A stretch of 64,000 nt of DNA, from assembly GCF_024518835.1 (NCBI RefSeq), contig NZ_JANIGO010000005.1, positions 62,001 to 126,000 of the forward strand. The letters run 5' to 3'. Position 1 is the first letter of the stretch. Each line of letters starts with the position of its first letter. This DNA comes from Limnobacter humi. Lineage in GTDB: Bacteria; Pseudomonadota; Gammaproteobacteria; Burkholderiales; Burkholderiaceae_B. This document shows positions 27,663 to 37,139 of the stretch, one piece after another. A model generated the notes under the pieces. The model was given only the letters and a program-made list of their open reading frames with translations. It was not told the origin of the DNA and did not search any database. The position numbers and the translations under genes are program-made.

Positions 27663-29903
27663 TTACGCGCCGAGTGCCTGTTGCAATGGGTTCAACACGG
27701 CCTCGGTACCTGCAGGGGGTGTAATTGAACTCAGGGGGGATGCACCGCTCGCCAGTGTGTCGAGCGTCTGTGCGCCGGAGAGAATGCCGCTTTCGATGGC
27801 AGGCCCGGCCGTGGGGATCATCTCCAGGGGTGCTGCACCGACCAGGGCTTCAGCCCCGCTGGTGAACATGCCGCCGCCAGTGTCACCGCCGCCAGTGTCA
27901 CCGCCGCCGGTGTCGCCACCGCCAGTGTTGCCACCGGGCAGTCCACCGCTCGCCAGTGTGTCGAGCATCTGTGCGCCGGAGAGAATGCCGCTTTCGATGG
28001 CAGGCCCGGCCGTGGGGATCATCTCCAGGGGTGCTGCACCGACCAGGGTTTCAGCCCCGCTGGTGAACATGCCGGCGCCAGTGTCACCGCCGCCGGTGTC
28101 GCCACCGCCAGTGTTGCCACCGGGCAGTCCACCGCTCGCCAGTGTGTCGAGCATCTGTGCGCCGGAGAGAATACCGCTTTCGATGGCAGGCCCGGCCGTG
28201 GGGATCATCTCCAGGGGTGCTGCACCGACCAGGGTTTCAGCCCCGCTGGTGAACATGCCGGCGCCAGTGTCACCGCCGCCGGTGTCGCCACCGCCAGTGT
28301 TGCCACCACCGGTGCCATCATCCGCATTCAGCCCGAGCAGCCCGCCCAGCGCTTCTGCGTAGGGTGCGGTGCTTTCATTGGCGCTGCCTTGTTCAACAAT
28401 GGTTTCTCCGCCGGTGGCCAAGCCGTCAGACAGCATGGCCAAGCCGTCGGCCAGCCCATTGGTCACGGGGGACAACGGTGAAAAGGCACTGCCGCTGGTG
28501 TCGGTCAGGTCGACCAAGCCTTCGCCCACTTCGTCGACCAAGCCAGCCAAGCCGGTGTGCCCGGCATCGCTAGCGCCAGTACCCGCCACGGGTGCCAGCG
28601 CGCCAATCAACACGCCCAAGGGGCCAAAGTTTTCTGCATTGGTGGCGAAGTAGTTGGCAATAATGCCCAAACCTTGCGCCACACCATCGGTTTTGCCTTG
28701 ATCGTTGTAGCCCAATGCGGCTGCCAGGGGTTTGATCACGTCAACCAAAGGACCAGACACAGCACCGTTGGCGCTGGTGCCGTCTGCCAAGCCGCGGGAC
28801 AGGCTGGCCACGCCACCATTGACGCCGGTGGATCGGTCATCGGGAGTCTCGTTGACACCCACGGCGTAACCGACCAACCTGGCCAAGCCAGATGGCTCGT
28901 CTTGTCCAGCGATGGCCGATCCGATGGTCGTCAAAACACCGCTCAATCCGTTAAAACCTGCGCCAGACAATTGACCGCCACTTGGGTCTGCGGCGGCCGC
29001 GCTCAAGCGCTCAGATCCGGCAGATTGTGCTGTGGCGGTGGAGGTGTTTCCAGCCAGTACGAATGACAAGGCGTCGGTTAGCGGCTGCAAGGGGGTGCCT
29101 GTTCCGGCGGCTTCAAGGCCAGAGCCCACTGCGCTGACCAAGCCTGCAACACCCACGGGCTCTCCATCGGTGCCTGTTCCGGTACCAGTGCCCGTTCCGG
29201 TGCCAGTACCTGTTCCGGTGCCAGTGCCCGTTCCGGTGCCAGTACCTGTTCCGGTGCCAGTGCCTGTTCCGGTGCCAGTGCCTGTTCCGGTGCCAGTGCC
29301 TGTTCCGGTGCCAGTGCCTGTTCCGGTGCCAGTGCCAGTGCCTGTTCCGGTGCCCGTTCCAGTGCCTGTTCCAGTGCCTGTTCCAGTGCCTGTTCCAGTG
29401 CCTGTTCCAGTGCCAGTGCCGCTATCGGTCACAATGGTGTCGCCACCACCGCCACCGGCGGCTGCAAGGCCCAGCAGTCCGAGTCCACCCAAGGCAACCG
29501 CACCGGCACCGCCGCCAGCGGCGCTGGCCAGCAACCCTGCACCCACCAAGCCACTCATGGTGCCTTCATAGGGGGTCAGGATGGCTGAGCTGATGTCATC
29601 TGAAATGTCGTACAGCTCAACGCCTTCGGAGAGCGCAACCACTTCGGTGCGGGCATACCCGTCAGCCGTTGGGCTGGGAATCTGTTTGAGTTCGGCAGAG
29701 GCGCCAGGCGCCAATGTCAGCAATGTGCTGCCCTGGCCTTTGTATTGGGCGGGAATCAGCACTTCAATATCAGCGGCGGTTTTGTTGGTCAGTACGTCAC
29801 CCCAAGCCAAGCTGCCGTCTTGTCCCAGCGTCATTTGTTGTCCGGCTCTGGAAACGTCCAGGCCTGTGGTGGTGGTTTTAATGGTTGCAACGGGAGATGC
29901 CAT
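27663..29903 (-). CDS. Large Gly/Thr-repeat protein, putative surface protein, unknown
   Basis: A 746-residue protein from ATG 29903 ([24 protein letters not shown]); an ATG at 29942 is less likely. Residues 1-100 form a domain like that of the downstream paralogue, followed by a Gly/Ala-rich hydrophobic stretch (about 125-155, [14 protein letters not shown]). Then come a 42-fold Gly-Thr dipeptide tract (about 162-245), a long region rich in PLTDALS, GLADGL and GLVDEVG-like segments, and three tandem copies of a roughly 62-67-residue repeat at the C-terminus. No Sec signal, LPXTG or RTX motif is visible. The architecture suggests an exported, extended structural or adhesive protein, but this is inference. 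Confidence 0.75.
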   Translation of the reverse strand: MASPVATIKTTTTGLDVSRAGQQMTLGQDGSLAWGDVLTNKTAADIEVLIPAQYKGQGSTLLTLAPGASAELKQIPSPTADGYARTEVVALSEGVELYDISDDISSAILTPYEGTMSGLVGAGLLASAAGGGAGAVALGGLGLLGLAAAGGGGGDTIVTDSGTGTGTGTGTGTGTGTGTGTGTGTGTGTGTGTGTGTGTGTGTGTGTGTGTGTGTGTGTGTGTGTGTGTGTGTGTGTGTGTGTGTDGEPVGVAGLVSAVGSGLEAAGTGTPLQPLTDALSFVLAGNTSTATAQSAGSERLSAAAADPSGGQLSGAGFNGLSGVLTTIGSAIAGQDEPSGLARLVGYAVGVNETPDDRSTGVNGGVASLSRGLADGTSANGAVSGPLVDVIKPLAAALGYNDQGKTDGVAQGLGIIANYFATNAENFGPLGVLIGALAPVAGTGASDAGHTGLAGLVDEVGEGLVDLTDTSGSAFSPLSPVTNGLADGLAMLSDGLATGGETIVEQGSANESTAPYAEALGGLLGLNADDGTGGGNTGGGDTGGGDTGAGMFTSGAETLVGAAPLEMIPTAGPAIESGILSGAQMLDTLASGGLPGGNTGGGDTGGGDTGAGMFTSGAETLVGAAPLEMIPTAGPAIESGILSGAQMLDTLASGGLPGGNTGGGDTGGGDTGGGDTGGGMFTSGAEALVGAAPLEMIPTAGPAIESGILSGAQTLDTLASGASPLSSITPPAGTEAVLNPLQQALGA
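27745..28310 (-). repeat. Three tandem 62-67-codon repeats within the large Gly-rich gene
   Basis: On the plus strand the copies begin at 27745, 27946 and 28132, each with CCGCTCGCCAGTGTGTCGAG. The two copies at 27946 and 28132 are almost identical at DNA level over 186 nt. The third, nearest the protein C-terminus, is longer through extra GGGDT units and has substitutions. Each unit encodes a Gly/Asp/Thr linker, then [19 protein letters not shown] and [16 protein letters not shown]. The near-identity points to recent duplication or gene conversion. Confidence 0.92.
29169..29420 (-). repeat. Gly-Thr coding minisatellite (6/12/18-nt units)
   Basis: A 252-nt tract encodes 42 consecutive Gly-Thr dipeptides. 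The DNA is built from 6-nt units in 12- and 18-nt higher-order patterns such as CCTGTTCCGGTGCCAGTG on the plus strand. All unit lengths are multiples of 6, so slippage would change length without breaking the frame. Confidence 0.95.
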
Positions 29904-30219
29904 GGTGGACCTCGTCAGTAAATGGATGTAAAAAGACTTCAAATGGATACAGGTTTTACTGACAGCCGATTGTGTTTGGATTCAAAAAAAGAAAAAATTT
30001 TTTTTGTTTTTAAATCAATCTGTTCGTGGAATGTGATTTGTCTTTCCGGCGATTTTGTTACATGTGTTGCGTGGATGTTTTTAACGTATTGACTGTGTCT
30101 GATGCGTGTTTGAAGACGACACACTTTCAATCCGCTGGCCCACTGCCCGGCTTTGGGGCGGTGGTTGAGCGGCAAAAGCCATTAACATGCCCCTTGGTTT
30201 GTTGTAAAAAGAATGTGCT
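29904..30219. other. 316-nt divergent intergenic region
   Basis: Between the large Gly-rich gene (leftward) and the TamA-like gene (rightward). It holds the inverted repeat at 29914-29963 and a marked A-tract/T-tract (29984-30013) that would bend DNA or serve as an UP-like element. GC content is much lower than in the flanking genes. I see no convincing -35/-10 pair and no small gene. Confidence 0.6.
29914..29963 (-). promoter_or_regulatory. Inverted repeat next to the RBS of the large Gly-rich gene
   Basis: GTCAGTAAA (29914-29922) and TTTACTGAC (29955-29963) are perfect 9-nt inverted arms, and AAATGGAT occurs twice between or beside them (29920-29927, 29941-29948). The arm nearest the gene abuts the GAGG Shine-Dalgarno. 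In RNA it could form a long-loop hairpin beside the RBS; in DNA the arms are about four helical turns apart and could bind a dimeric regulator. Confidence 0.4.
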
Positions 30220-31965
30220 TTGAAAAGTTTTGTCCCAACACGGTTGATTGCGGTGCTGCTGGGGGTTGCGCTCCTGGGGCACCGGTTTGCCTTGGCTCAG
30301 GAACCGGCGGATATCCCTGAAGTGCGGGTGACCGTGCCTGCCCAATTTGAGGACTTGATTCAAAATGCCATGGCACCGATTCGCCGGTCTGCCACGGTCA
30401 ATGATGAAGGCGATGTGTGGCAGCTGTTTCGACGCTTGCGGCCTGTTCTGCGCGATGCCTTGGGCACCCGGGGCTACTTCTCGCCGGTGATTTCCCGTGT
30501 TCCCGATGCCAATCGATTGATCATCACCATCGACCCTGGGCCCCCCAGTGTCGTGACCGATCTACAGATTGAGTTTGACGGTGCCATCAATGAGCCGCAG
30601 TTTGCAGAGCGCCGTGAGCGCTTGAAGACGCTGTGGTTGCTGGGCCGGGGGCAAACGTTTGATCAGGCTGAATGGACTGCGTCCAAAGACCTGTTGTTGC
30701 GGGATTTGCTCTCGCGCGATTTTGCGGCCGCCACGCTGGCCGAAAGCAGCGCACAGGTGGACCCTGAGACGCATTCTGTGGTACTTCGGGTGGTTTATGA
30801 CAGCGGCCCCGTGTTTACTTTTGGCCCATTGCAAATAGAGGGACTGAACAAGTATCGCCCTGACCTGATAGAGCGTTACAACACCATTGAACCTGGCGAC
30901 CGTTATGAGCAGGAGAAATTGCTCACCTTGCTGTCCGATTTGCAGAACACGAGTTATTTTTCTGGCGTTGATGTCAAGGTGGACACCGATGACCGAACGC
31001 CAACGCATGTGCCGATTCAGGTGTCTGTTCAGGAAAGTGATTCCAAGCGACTGGGCCTCGGTGCTGGCTACAGTTCAAACACCGGGTTTCGGACCGAAGC
31101 CAGTTACCAGTTCAATAACCTGTGGGACAAGGCCTACACCTTGTCGACCGGTGCCCGTCTGGAACAGAAGCGCCAGTCTGCTTACGCAGACCTGTTTTTC
31201 CCGCCCTCCCGGCGTGGCGTGGTGGACTCGTTGGGCATCGCGTCCGATCATCAGACCTTGAGCAATCTGGAGATCAATCGCAACTCGGTGGGGGGTATTC
31301 GTGAGTACCGGTTTGGCAGCAATGAGGTGCGCCTGGGTTTGAACTACCAGCAGGAGGAGCGGCAGTCACTGGGTGTGAATTTCGGTGCGACGCAGGCTTT
31401 GGTGAGCAGTGCGTCGTGGACCCACAACCGGGTAAATGACCGGTTGAATCCATCCAGCGGCTACATTGCATACGGGCAGGTGGCCGCAGCCAGCGAGCAA
31501 TTGGCCTCGGATCAGGATTTTGTTCGCCTGTATGGCCGCGTGCAGCGATTCTGGTCCCCATCCCGCCAAAACCTGTTCTCCGCCCGGCTAGAGGCTGGCA
31601 CGGTTGCCGCCAGCGCGCGGCGCGACATTCCCCAGGATTATCTGTTTCGGGCCGGTGGCACCAACAGTTTGCGAGGTTTTGAGTTTCTGGACATCGGGGT
31701 GCTTGACCAAGGGATTTTGGTCGGTGGACGGCGCCTGATGATTGGCAGCCTGGAATACACGCGTTGGTTCAAAGGCAACCTGGGTGCTGCCGTGTTCACG
31801 GATGTGGGTGATGTGGCTGACAATTGGTCGCAACTGGATCTGCAAAAAGCAGTGGGTGTGGGCTTGCGCTACAAAACACCGGCAGGCCCGATTGCGTTGG
31901 ATGTGGCCAAGGCGGTCAACCAGCCCCGCGTCCGCATCCACTTTTCACTGGGGGTGGCATTTTGA
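30220..31965 (+). CDS. tamA: TamA/BamA-family outer-membrane assembly protein
   Basis: Omp85-family outer-membrane protein, 581 residues, TTG start and signal peptide (to about residue 27, ALAQ). Residues about 30-265 are POTRA-like, e.g. YDSGPVFTFGPLQIEGLNKY and YEQEKLLTLLSDLQNTSYFSGVDV. The C-terminal half is the 16-strand barrel, with GLGAGYSSNTGFRTEASYQFNNLWDKAY, the FRAGGTNSLRGFEF loop-6 motif (RGF) and a terminal beta-signature ending in phenylalanine (RVRIHFSLGVAF). The immediate tamB-like neighbour identifies it as TamA rather than BamA. Confidence 0.92.
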   Translation: MKSFVPTRLIAVLLGVALLGHRFALAQEPADIPEVRVTVPAQFEDLIQNAMAPIRRSATVNDEGDVWQLFRRLRPVLRDALGTRGYFSPVISRVPDANRLIITIDPGPPSVVTDLQIEFDGAINEPQFAERRERLKTLWLLGRGQTFDQAEWTASKDLLLRDLLSRDFAAATLAESSAQVDPETHSVVLRVVYDSGPVFTFGPLQIEGLNKYRPDLIERYNTIEPGDRYEQEKLLTLLSDLQNTSYFSGVDVKVDTDDRTPTHVPIQVSVQESDSKRLGLGAGYSSNTGFRTEASYQFNNLWDKAYTLSTGARLEQKRQSAYADLFFPPSRRGVVDSLGIASDHQTLSNLEINRNSVGGIREYRFGSNEVRLGLNYQQEERQSLGVNFGATQALVSSASWTHNRVNDRLNPSSGYIAYGQVAAASEQLASDQDFVRLYGRVQRFWSPSRQNLFSARLEAGTVAASARRDIPQDYLFRAGGTNSLRGFEFLDIGVLDQGILVGGRRLMIGSLEYTRWFKGNLGAAVFTDVGDVADNWSQLDLQKAVGVGLRYKTPAGPIALDVAKAVNQPRVRIHFSLGVAF

Positions 31966-34900
31966 GGGTGCGCTGCCGACAACAGGGTTTTGCCACAGCG
32001 TTGTTTGGGTTGCTGGGTACCGGAATAGTGCTGCTGGCCTTGGGCATGTACTGGCTATTGGGGACTTCCGCCGGGTTGCGCTGGGCATTGGGTTTTATTC
32101 CGCAGACCCAAGTGGGCCAGGTTGACGGCACGGTGTGGCAGGGGTTCTCACTGGATGCGCTGGAGTGGGTATCCACCCGGGCAGACGGGAAGACCCAACG
32201 GATTGCCGTGAGCGGCTTGAGGTTGCGTGTGGACTGGTCGGCCCTGACCACCGGAACACTTCGGATCGAGCGACTCCAGGCTCAAGCGGTGAGCCTGAAT
32301 TTTCCGTCCAATGAAGAGGAAAAGCCGATTGAGTTGCCCGACAAGATTGAATTGCCACTGGATGTTGAGCTGCAGGCCCTGCGCATTGATCAGCTGGTGG
32401 TGTCTCCGTCCGTGGCGCTGGAGCAGGTGGATGCCCGCGCTGTGGTTCGCGATGGTGCATTGACCGTCGAGCAGTGGTCAACCCGCCTGGATGGTGCGGA
32501 CCTGGCCGTGTCTGGCCGCCTGGTGCTTGAGAAACCCTACGCGTTGACAGCCCAGGCCGACGCCAAACGGACTGTGCAAGACCTGGCCTTGACCGCGCAA
32601 GCCCGGTTGGCGGGATCGCTCGACCGAACCGAGTTGAGCCTGACCGCAACTGGCCGGCAGACCCCGTCGGAAAAAGCAGGCAAACCGCGATTGACGCAGA
32701 CGCTTCAAGCCAGTGGCGTGTTGCACCCGTTGACCTTGGCACCAGTGGAGTCGGCCACGCTGGATGCCCGCCAGTTCAACCCCAGGGACTGGTTCAGTGC
32801 CGCACCCAAGGCCTTGTTGAACATCCACCTTGCGGTTGAACCGAATGCAGACTTCAGCGTGATCAACGCCAACCTGGATGTAACCAACCAAACCCCATTG
32901 GCCCTGCAGCGCGGTGGGTTGCCCTTGGGCCGTTTGGTGGCCAAGGTTCATGCACAGTTAGAGCACGGCATTCCCGTGCAGGCCAGCGCCACGGTGCAGC
33001 CGATTCAACTGGCCGATGAGCGTGGGCCGGGTGGTTCTGTGCAACTGCAGGCTGCATCCGATCGTTTGAGCAATGGGCTGTTGACTTGGTCCCTGCGTGG
33101 CCAGGGTATTCGGCCAACCGTGTTGGCCGATGTTCCAGTGGCTGATGCGTTTGATGTGTCCGTGAATGGCAGTGTGCAGGCCAAACGTTGGACGATTGAT
33201 GCGTTGGACATTCAGCAAAAGAACGCGCGGCTTCAGGGTGACGGGTACGTGAACATGGCGGGCAACTGGCCTGCCCGTGTTCACGTGACCTTCAGCCACC
33301 TGAACCCTGCCGCGTGGGTACCCGGTGCATCCTCATGGGCTCGAGGTGACCTGAATGGAGACGGTCAGTTTGACGGCACCTTGAAGTTGGTTCGGGATGA
33401 ATGGATGCCAGCGGGACGTCTGCGTTCGCAACTGCAAGCGTCACGTTTGGCAGATGCGCCAATTCAATGGCATGCCATGGCCGATGGAAGTTTGCAGCGA
33501 CTCACCCAGGTGCAGGTTGATTTGAACATGCTGGGCAATACGGTTCGCATGGATGGTGCGTATGGTGCGCCGGATGATGTGTTGTCACTGGATGCACAGT
33601 TGCCGCAGCTGGCGGCTTTGGGACGTGTGTTCAATCAACCGTTGGCTGGGGATATTCGGCTGAAGGCCCGCTTGAAGGGCCAGGGTCTGCAGGCCGATGC
33701 GCAGGGTGACCTTCAGGTGACTGGTCTTCGATTGGCAGACCAGGCGGTGGTTCAGGGTATTCAGGGGTCATTTGCCTTGGGCAGCCGACCCGAATCCCCC
33801 TGGACAATGGATCTTCAAGCCGAGGGCATTGGCCAGCCGTTACCGGGTAGTCCCCGTTTGCAGTTGGCGGAAACCTGGGTTAAGACCCTGCGCCTGCAGT
33901 TGACCGGGACCCGTCGTCAACACACCTTCAATGCACAGGTGGCCTCAGGGTTGACGCCATTTAGCCGTCAGCGGCCTTTGAAGGTCGACCTGAGCCTGCG
34001 CGGCGGGGTGGGGCCGCAAACAGACCGGCCGGGCCAGCCGCTGGGCTGGCGGGGTGTGTTGCAAAGCTTGAAAGCGGAAGGGTTGTGGACTCCCGCCCGA
34101 AGCCTGACCTTGCAAAAACCAGTCTCCCTGGTTTGGGCACCACGCTACCTTCAGGTTGGCTTGCTGGAATTGATGGGGGAAGACAAAACCCTGATTCGCA
34201 ACACCGTGTTGAAACTGGATGGGTCGACGGTCCAGATTGAGGGTGAGATGCCTGCGCTGGGTATTCCGCGGTTGTCGCCAATTTTGAGAACCCAGGCCTC
34301 GATTGAACCCAAGGACTTGGTGGCACGGGTGAATTGGCGTTATCGGGCCAACGCAGCCAGTGTTCAGGGGGTGATTGATCTTCAGCACGTGTCGGGTGGC
34401 TTGCAGGTGCTGGAGGATTCACAAATCGATGTACCCATTGAGCGGTTCGATGCCCACTTGCAGTTTGACCGCACTGCAGCAGCCATGCAGTTGGACCTGG
34501 TGGCACCACAATTCGCCGCCATCAACGCCAACCTGCGTGTACCTGTTCAAAAAAACCCGGTCACCCAGCGCTGGGGCTTGGCAAGCAACGGGCCCATGCA
34601 GGGCAGCATCGCGGCAGGTCTGTATCAACTGAATTGGCTGGGTCCTCTGCTCAGTGGTGGCGTGAGAACCAACGGCACTGGTCAGGTGGCCGTTGCCATT
34701 GCAGGCTCATTGAATGAGCCCGATGTGCAGGGGCGACTGTTTTTCATGGATCTGGATATTTTTCAGCTGGACCAGGGGGTTCGGCTGGAAGACGGCAATG
34801 TGGTGGTGGATTTCAACACGAGCCGAGCACGCATTGAGCAAGCGGAATTCAATGTGTACAACCGCCGCCCACCCCGAAAGCGCATTGAGCAACTGGGGCC

Positions 34901-36020
34901 CCTGATTCAGGGCACTGGCCGGCTGACCGCCAGTGGTGAATGGAATTTGAATGGTTTGAAGGGCGCGCTGACAGTGAAGGCCCAACGCGCGCCCTTGGTG
35001 CAGCGCTTTGACCGGTGGGTGATGCTGGATGCAGGCCTGCAGGTGCAGCAGCCCGACCGCGAGGGCGAGCCTCTTCGCGTTCGCGGCGATATCGAGGTGC
35101 TGGGTGCGTATGTCGAGTCGCCCGATTCGGGCGTGCCGACCCTGAGCGACGATGTGGTAATCCAGGGTCGCAATGCGGCCAGTGCGGCGGGCTTGCCGTT
35201 GGATGTGCAATTGCAGGCCCGCTTGGGCAAGCTGTTCTATGTGAGTGCAGAAGGCCTGAACACGCGGTTGGAAGGTGGTTTGAAGCTGAGCATGCTGGAG
35301 GGGGTGGGCGGCAGTGGCAATCGCCGTTCCGGCCGACGTTTGTCTGCCACTGGAACCATTCAGGCGGTGGATGGAACGTACCGTGCCTATGGGCAGGACT
35401 TGACCATTGAGCGGGGTGTGGTGAATTTCCAGGGACCGTTGGAAAACCCGGGCATCAATGTGCGTGCGGTCCGGAAAGGGGTGGCGGTGGAAGCCGGCGT
35501 GGAAATCACCGGCACTGCCCAGCGGCCCAAGGTGACCCTGGTGAGCGACCCAGCGGTACCCGATTCCGAGAAGCTCTCGTGGATGATCATTGGCCGCGGT
35601 ACCAATTCCGCAGATCGGGACCAAACCCTGTTGCTAACGGCGGCGGCTGCCATCTTCGGCAATGATGATGAAAGCCCTACCCGGAAAATTGCGCGCCAAT
35701 TGGGCATCGACGATGTGGCGCTGAGTACGGGTTCACTCACGGCTGCCGATTCCCGGGCGGTGGGCAGCAAGGTGGCGGTGGCGCCTGGTGCAGACCTGTC
35801 GGCCAACGTGATTGGCGCAGATGACCCGTTGTTGTCACAACGGATCATCACGATTGGAAAACGCATCAGCGACAAGCTTTACGCCAGTTTTGATCAGTCG
35901 GTGACCACAGCCGCCAGTATTTTCAAATTGAATTATCAGTATTCCCGACAGCTCAGCCTGATTGCCCGAACCGGCGCTGACAATGCGCTGGACGTGCTTT
36001 ACCAGATTTCATTTGATTGA
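31962..36020 (+). CDS. tamB: TamB-family translocation/assembly module protein (AsmA-like)
   Basis: A very large inner-membrane-anchored periplasm-spanning protein that works with TamA in envelope assembly or lipid transport. The TTG start at 31962 overlaps the tamA stop (TTGA) and gives 1352 residues; a GTG at 31968 is also possible. An N-terminal anchor (GLLGTGIVLLALGMYWLLG) is followed by the RWALGFIPQTQVGQVDGTVWQGFSLDALEW segment, long repetitive beta-strand regions, and the C-terminal DUF490 domain (INVRAVRKGVAVEAGVEITG, ..SDPAVPDSEKLSWMIIGRG, ISDKLYASFDQSVTTAASIFKLNYQYS). The 3' end overlaps the convergent gene by 12 nt. Confidence 0.93.
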   Translation: MRVRCRQQGFATALFGLLGTGIVLLALGMYWLLGTSAGLRWALGFIPQTQVGQVDGTVWQGFSLDALEWVSTRADGKTQRIAVSGLRLRVDWSALTTGTLRIERLQAQAVSLNFPSNEEEKPIELPDKIELPLDVELQALRIDQLVVSPSVALEQVDARAVVRDGALTVEQWSTRLDGADLAVSGRLVLEKPYALTAQADAKRTVQDLALTAQARLAGSLDRTELSLTATGRQTPSEKAGKPRLTQTLQASGVLHPLTLAPVESATLDARQFNPRDWFSAAPKALLNIHLAVEPNADFSVINANLDVTNQTPLALQRGGLPLGRLVAKVHAQLEHGIPVQASATVQPIQLADERGPGGSVQLQAASDRLSNGLLTWSLRGQGIRPTVLADVPVADAFDVSVNGSVQAKRWTIDALDIQQKNARLQGDGYVNMAGNWPARVHVTFSHLNPAAWVPGASSWARGDLNGDGQFDGTLKLVRDEWMPAGRLRSQLQASRLADAPIQWHAMADGSLQRLTQVQVDLNMLGNTVRMDGAYGAPDDVLSLDAQLPQLAALGRVFNQPLAGDIRLKARLKGQGLQADAQGDLQVTGLRLADQAVVQGIQGSFALGSRPESPWTMDLQAEGIGQPLPGSPRLQLAETWVKTLRLQLTGTRRQHTFNAQVASGLTPFSRQRPLKVDLSLRGGVGPQTDRPGQPLGWRGVLQSLKAEGLWTPARSLTLQKPVSLVWAPRYLQVGLLELMGEDKTLIRNTVLKLDGSTVQIEGEMPALGIPRLSPILRTQASIEPKDLVARVNWRYRANAASVQGVIDLQHVSGGLQVLEDSQIDVPIERFDAHLQFDRTAAAMQLDLVAPQFAAINANLRVPVQKNPVTQRWGLASNGPMQGSIAAGLYQLNWLGPLLSGGVRTNGTGQVAVAIAGSLNEPDVQGRLFFMDLDIFQLDQGVRLEDGNVVVDFNTSRARIEQAEFNVYNRRPPRKRIEQLGPLIQGTGRLTASGEWNLNGLKGALTVKAQRAPLVQRFDRWVMLDAGLQVQQPDREGEPLRVRGDIEVLGAYVESPDSGVPTLSDDVVIQGRNAASAAGLPLDVQLQARLGKLFYVSAEGLNTRLEGGLKLSMLEGVGGSGNRRSGRRLSATGTIQAVDGTYRAYGQDLTIERGVVNFQGPLENPGINVRAVRKGVAVEAGVEITGTAQRPKVTLVSDPAVPDSEKLSWMIIGRGTNSADRDQTLLLTAAAAIFGNDDESPTRKIARQLGIDDVALSTGSLTAADSRAVGSKVAVAPGADLSANVIGADDPLLSQRIITIGKRISDKLYASFDQSVTTAASIFKLNYQYSRQLSLIARTGADNALDVLYQISFD

Positions 36021-37139
36021 CGCCTGAGCCGGTTTTTTATACCAAGTCAGCTTCAGTTGTGCGTTGGCTTTTTTGGCATCAATCAATTGGTTGTCCAATT
36101 GTTCCAGTTCTTTGAACAGTTGATCGCTGTGGCGTTTGGGTTCAGCGACGTTTTCCACGGTGGTTGTGGATGCTGCCTGGATTGCTTCCCGGGTTTGTCG
36201 CAGCGATTGTTCAAGTGCCTGAATGCGGGATTGTCGATCCGTGGCCGACAGTTGTGAGCGATCGACATCGAGCTTTTGCTGCACACTGCGCACTTGTTCC
36301 TGCAGACGTGCCATCTCAAGTCGTACGGCATTGAGTTCTGACTGAAGGCTGTCGGCCAACGGCGAGTCGGCCTGCAGTTGTTGCTGCTGAGTCAGCAGTT
36401 GTGTTTCACGGTTCTTCAAGCGTTGCAGCAAAACCTGTTGGCTGTAGACCGCTGCCTGTGCCGCGACTGGTGGTTGCACGCCGGCATCGGGTGTTTGTTT
36501 CAAGGTTTTTTCCAGTGCAGCCTGCAGGCTGCGTTCCCGCTGCTGCAATCGAGCCAGTGCCTTGCTGTCGGTGTGTTGTTGCAGGTTCGATTTTTCCGCC
36601 AACAAGGCGGCAGAAATTTCCCGCTCCTTGGCTCGCAAGGCTTCTTCCAGTGCTTCAATTTGCTGGTCAGTGGATGTCTGGTTCTGAATGTTGAGCCAGG
36701 ATAGCCAGGCATCACCAGCCGACTCCAGCACCTGTTCCCACTGGGCAGCCCGGTGGGTGTCCAACCGGATTTCGATCAGGTTGGTGTTGGGCAATTCACG
36801 GGCAGACAAGGCCTTGGCCAACTCCCGACTGGCGATTTCGAACGACTCCTGGGGTTGAATCCAGCTTTCTCCGCGGCGGTCTTCCAGGGCTTTGAAAGCC
36901 ACCGCTGGGTCCTGGATGCTACCCAGGGTTGCTTGAAGTTTGTCGTGGAGTTGTTGCTCTGTCCAGTCTGTATTTCCGATTTCCAGCAGACCAACTGCAC
37001 TGTGCGCAGGCCGTGTGAGGTAACCCCACACCCCGCCAATCAGCACGGCTCCGACCAGCAGCAACAGCAGCAGGGCACGGCGCCCCAGTCGGTCGGTGCG
37101 GTCGGTGTTGCGCATGGCGGGTATTGCCTTCAATTTCAA
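36009..37139 (-). CDS. Coiled-coil inner-membrane protein, Wzz-like topology, unknown
   Basis: A 376-residue protein I cannot name. One N-terminal membrane helix (about 22-42, RALLLLLLVGAVLIGGVWGYL) is followed by a short alpha/beta portion (SAVGLLEIGNTDWTEQQLHDKL, about 47-150), then a long Gln/Glu/Leu-rich coiled coil (about 150-360). This is the topology of Wzz/polysaccharide co-polymerase or membrane-fusion proteins, but no C-terminal second membrane segment is visible. Its ATG overlaps the stop of the upstream exported protein gene by 4 nt, so the two are one operon. It converges on tamB with a 12-nt overlap. Confidence 0.75.
   Translation of the reverse strand: MKLKAIPAMRNTDRTDRLGRRALLLLLLVGAVLIGGVWGYLTRPAHSAVGLLEIGNTDWTEQQLHDKLQATLGSIQDPAVAFKALEDRRGESWIQPQESFEIASRELAKALSARELPNTNLIEIRLDTHRAAQWEQVLESAGDAWLSWLNIQNQTSTDQQIEALEEALRAKEREISAALLAEKSNLQQHTDSKALARLQQRERSLQAALEKTLKQTPDAGVQPPVAAQAAVYSQQVLLQRLKNRETQLLTQQQQLQADSPLADSLQSELNAVRLEMARLQEQVRSVQQKLDVDRSQLSATDRQSRIQALEQSLRQTREAIQAASTTTVENVAEPKRHSDQLFKELEQLDNQLIDAKKANAQLKLTWYKKPAQASIK

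Noticed and set aside
27745-28310. Regularly spaced repeats considered as CRISPR-like
   Set aside because: Units are 186-201 nt, contiguous, coding and without unique spacers.
27655-28362. Plus-strand frame with [11 protein letters not shown] repeats
   Set aside because: Antisense shadow of the tandem repeats in the Gly-rich gene; no RBS or homology.
29032-29571. Long plus-strand frame encoding Pro-Val repeats
   Set aside because: It is the antisense of the Gly-Thr minisatellite; repeat units of 6 nt keep all frames open.
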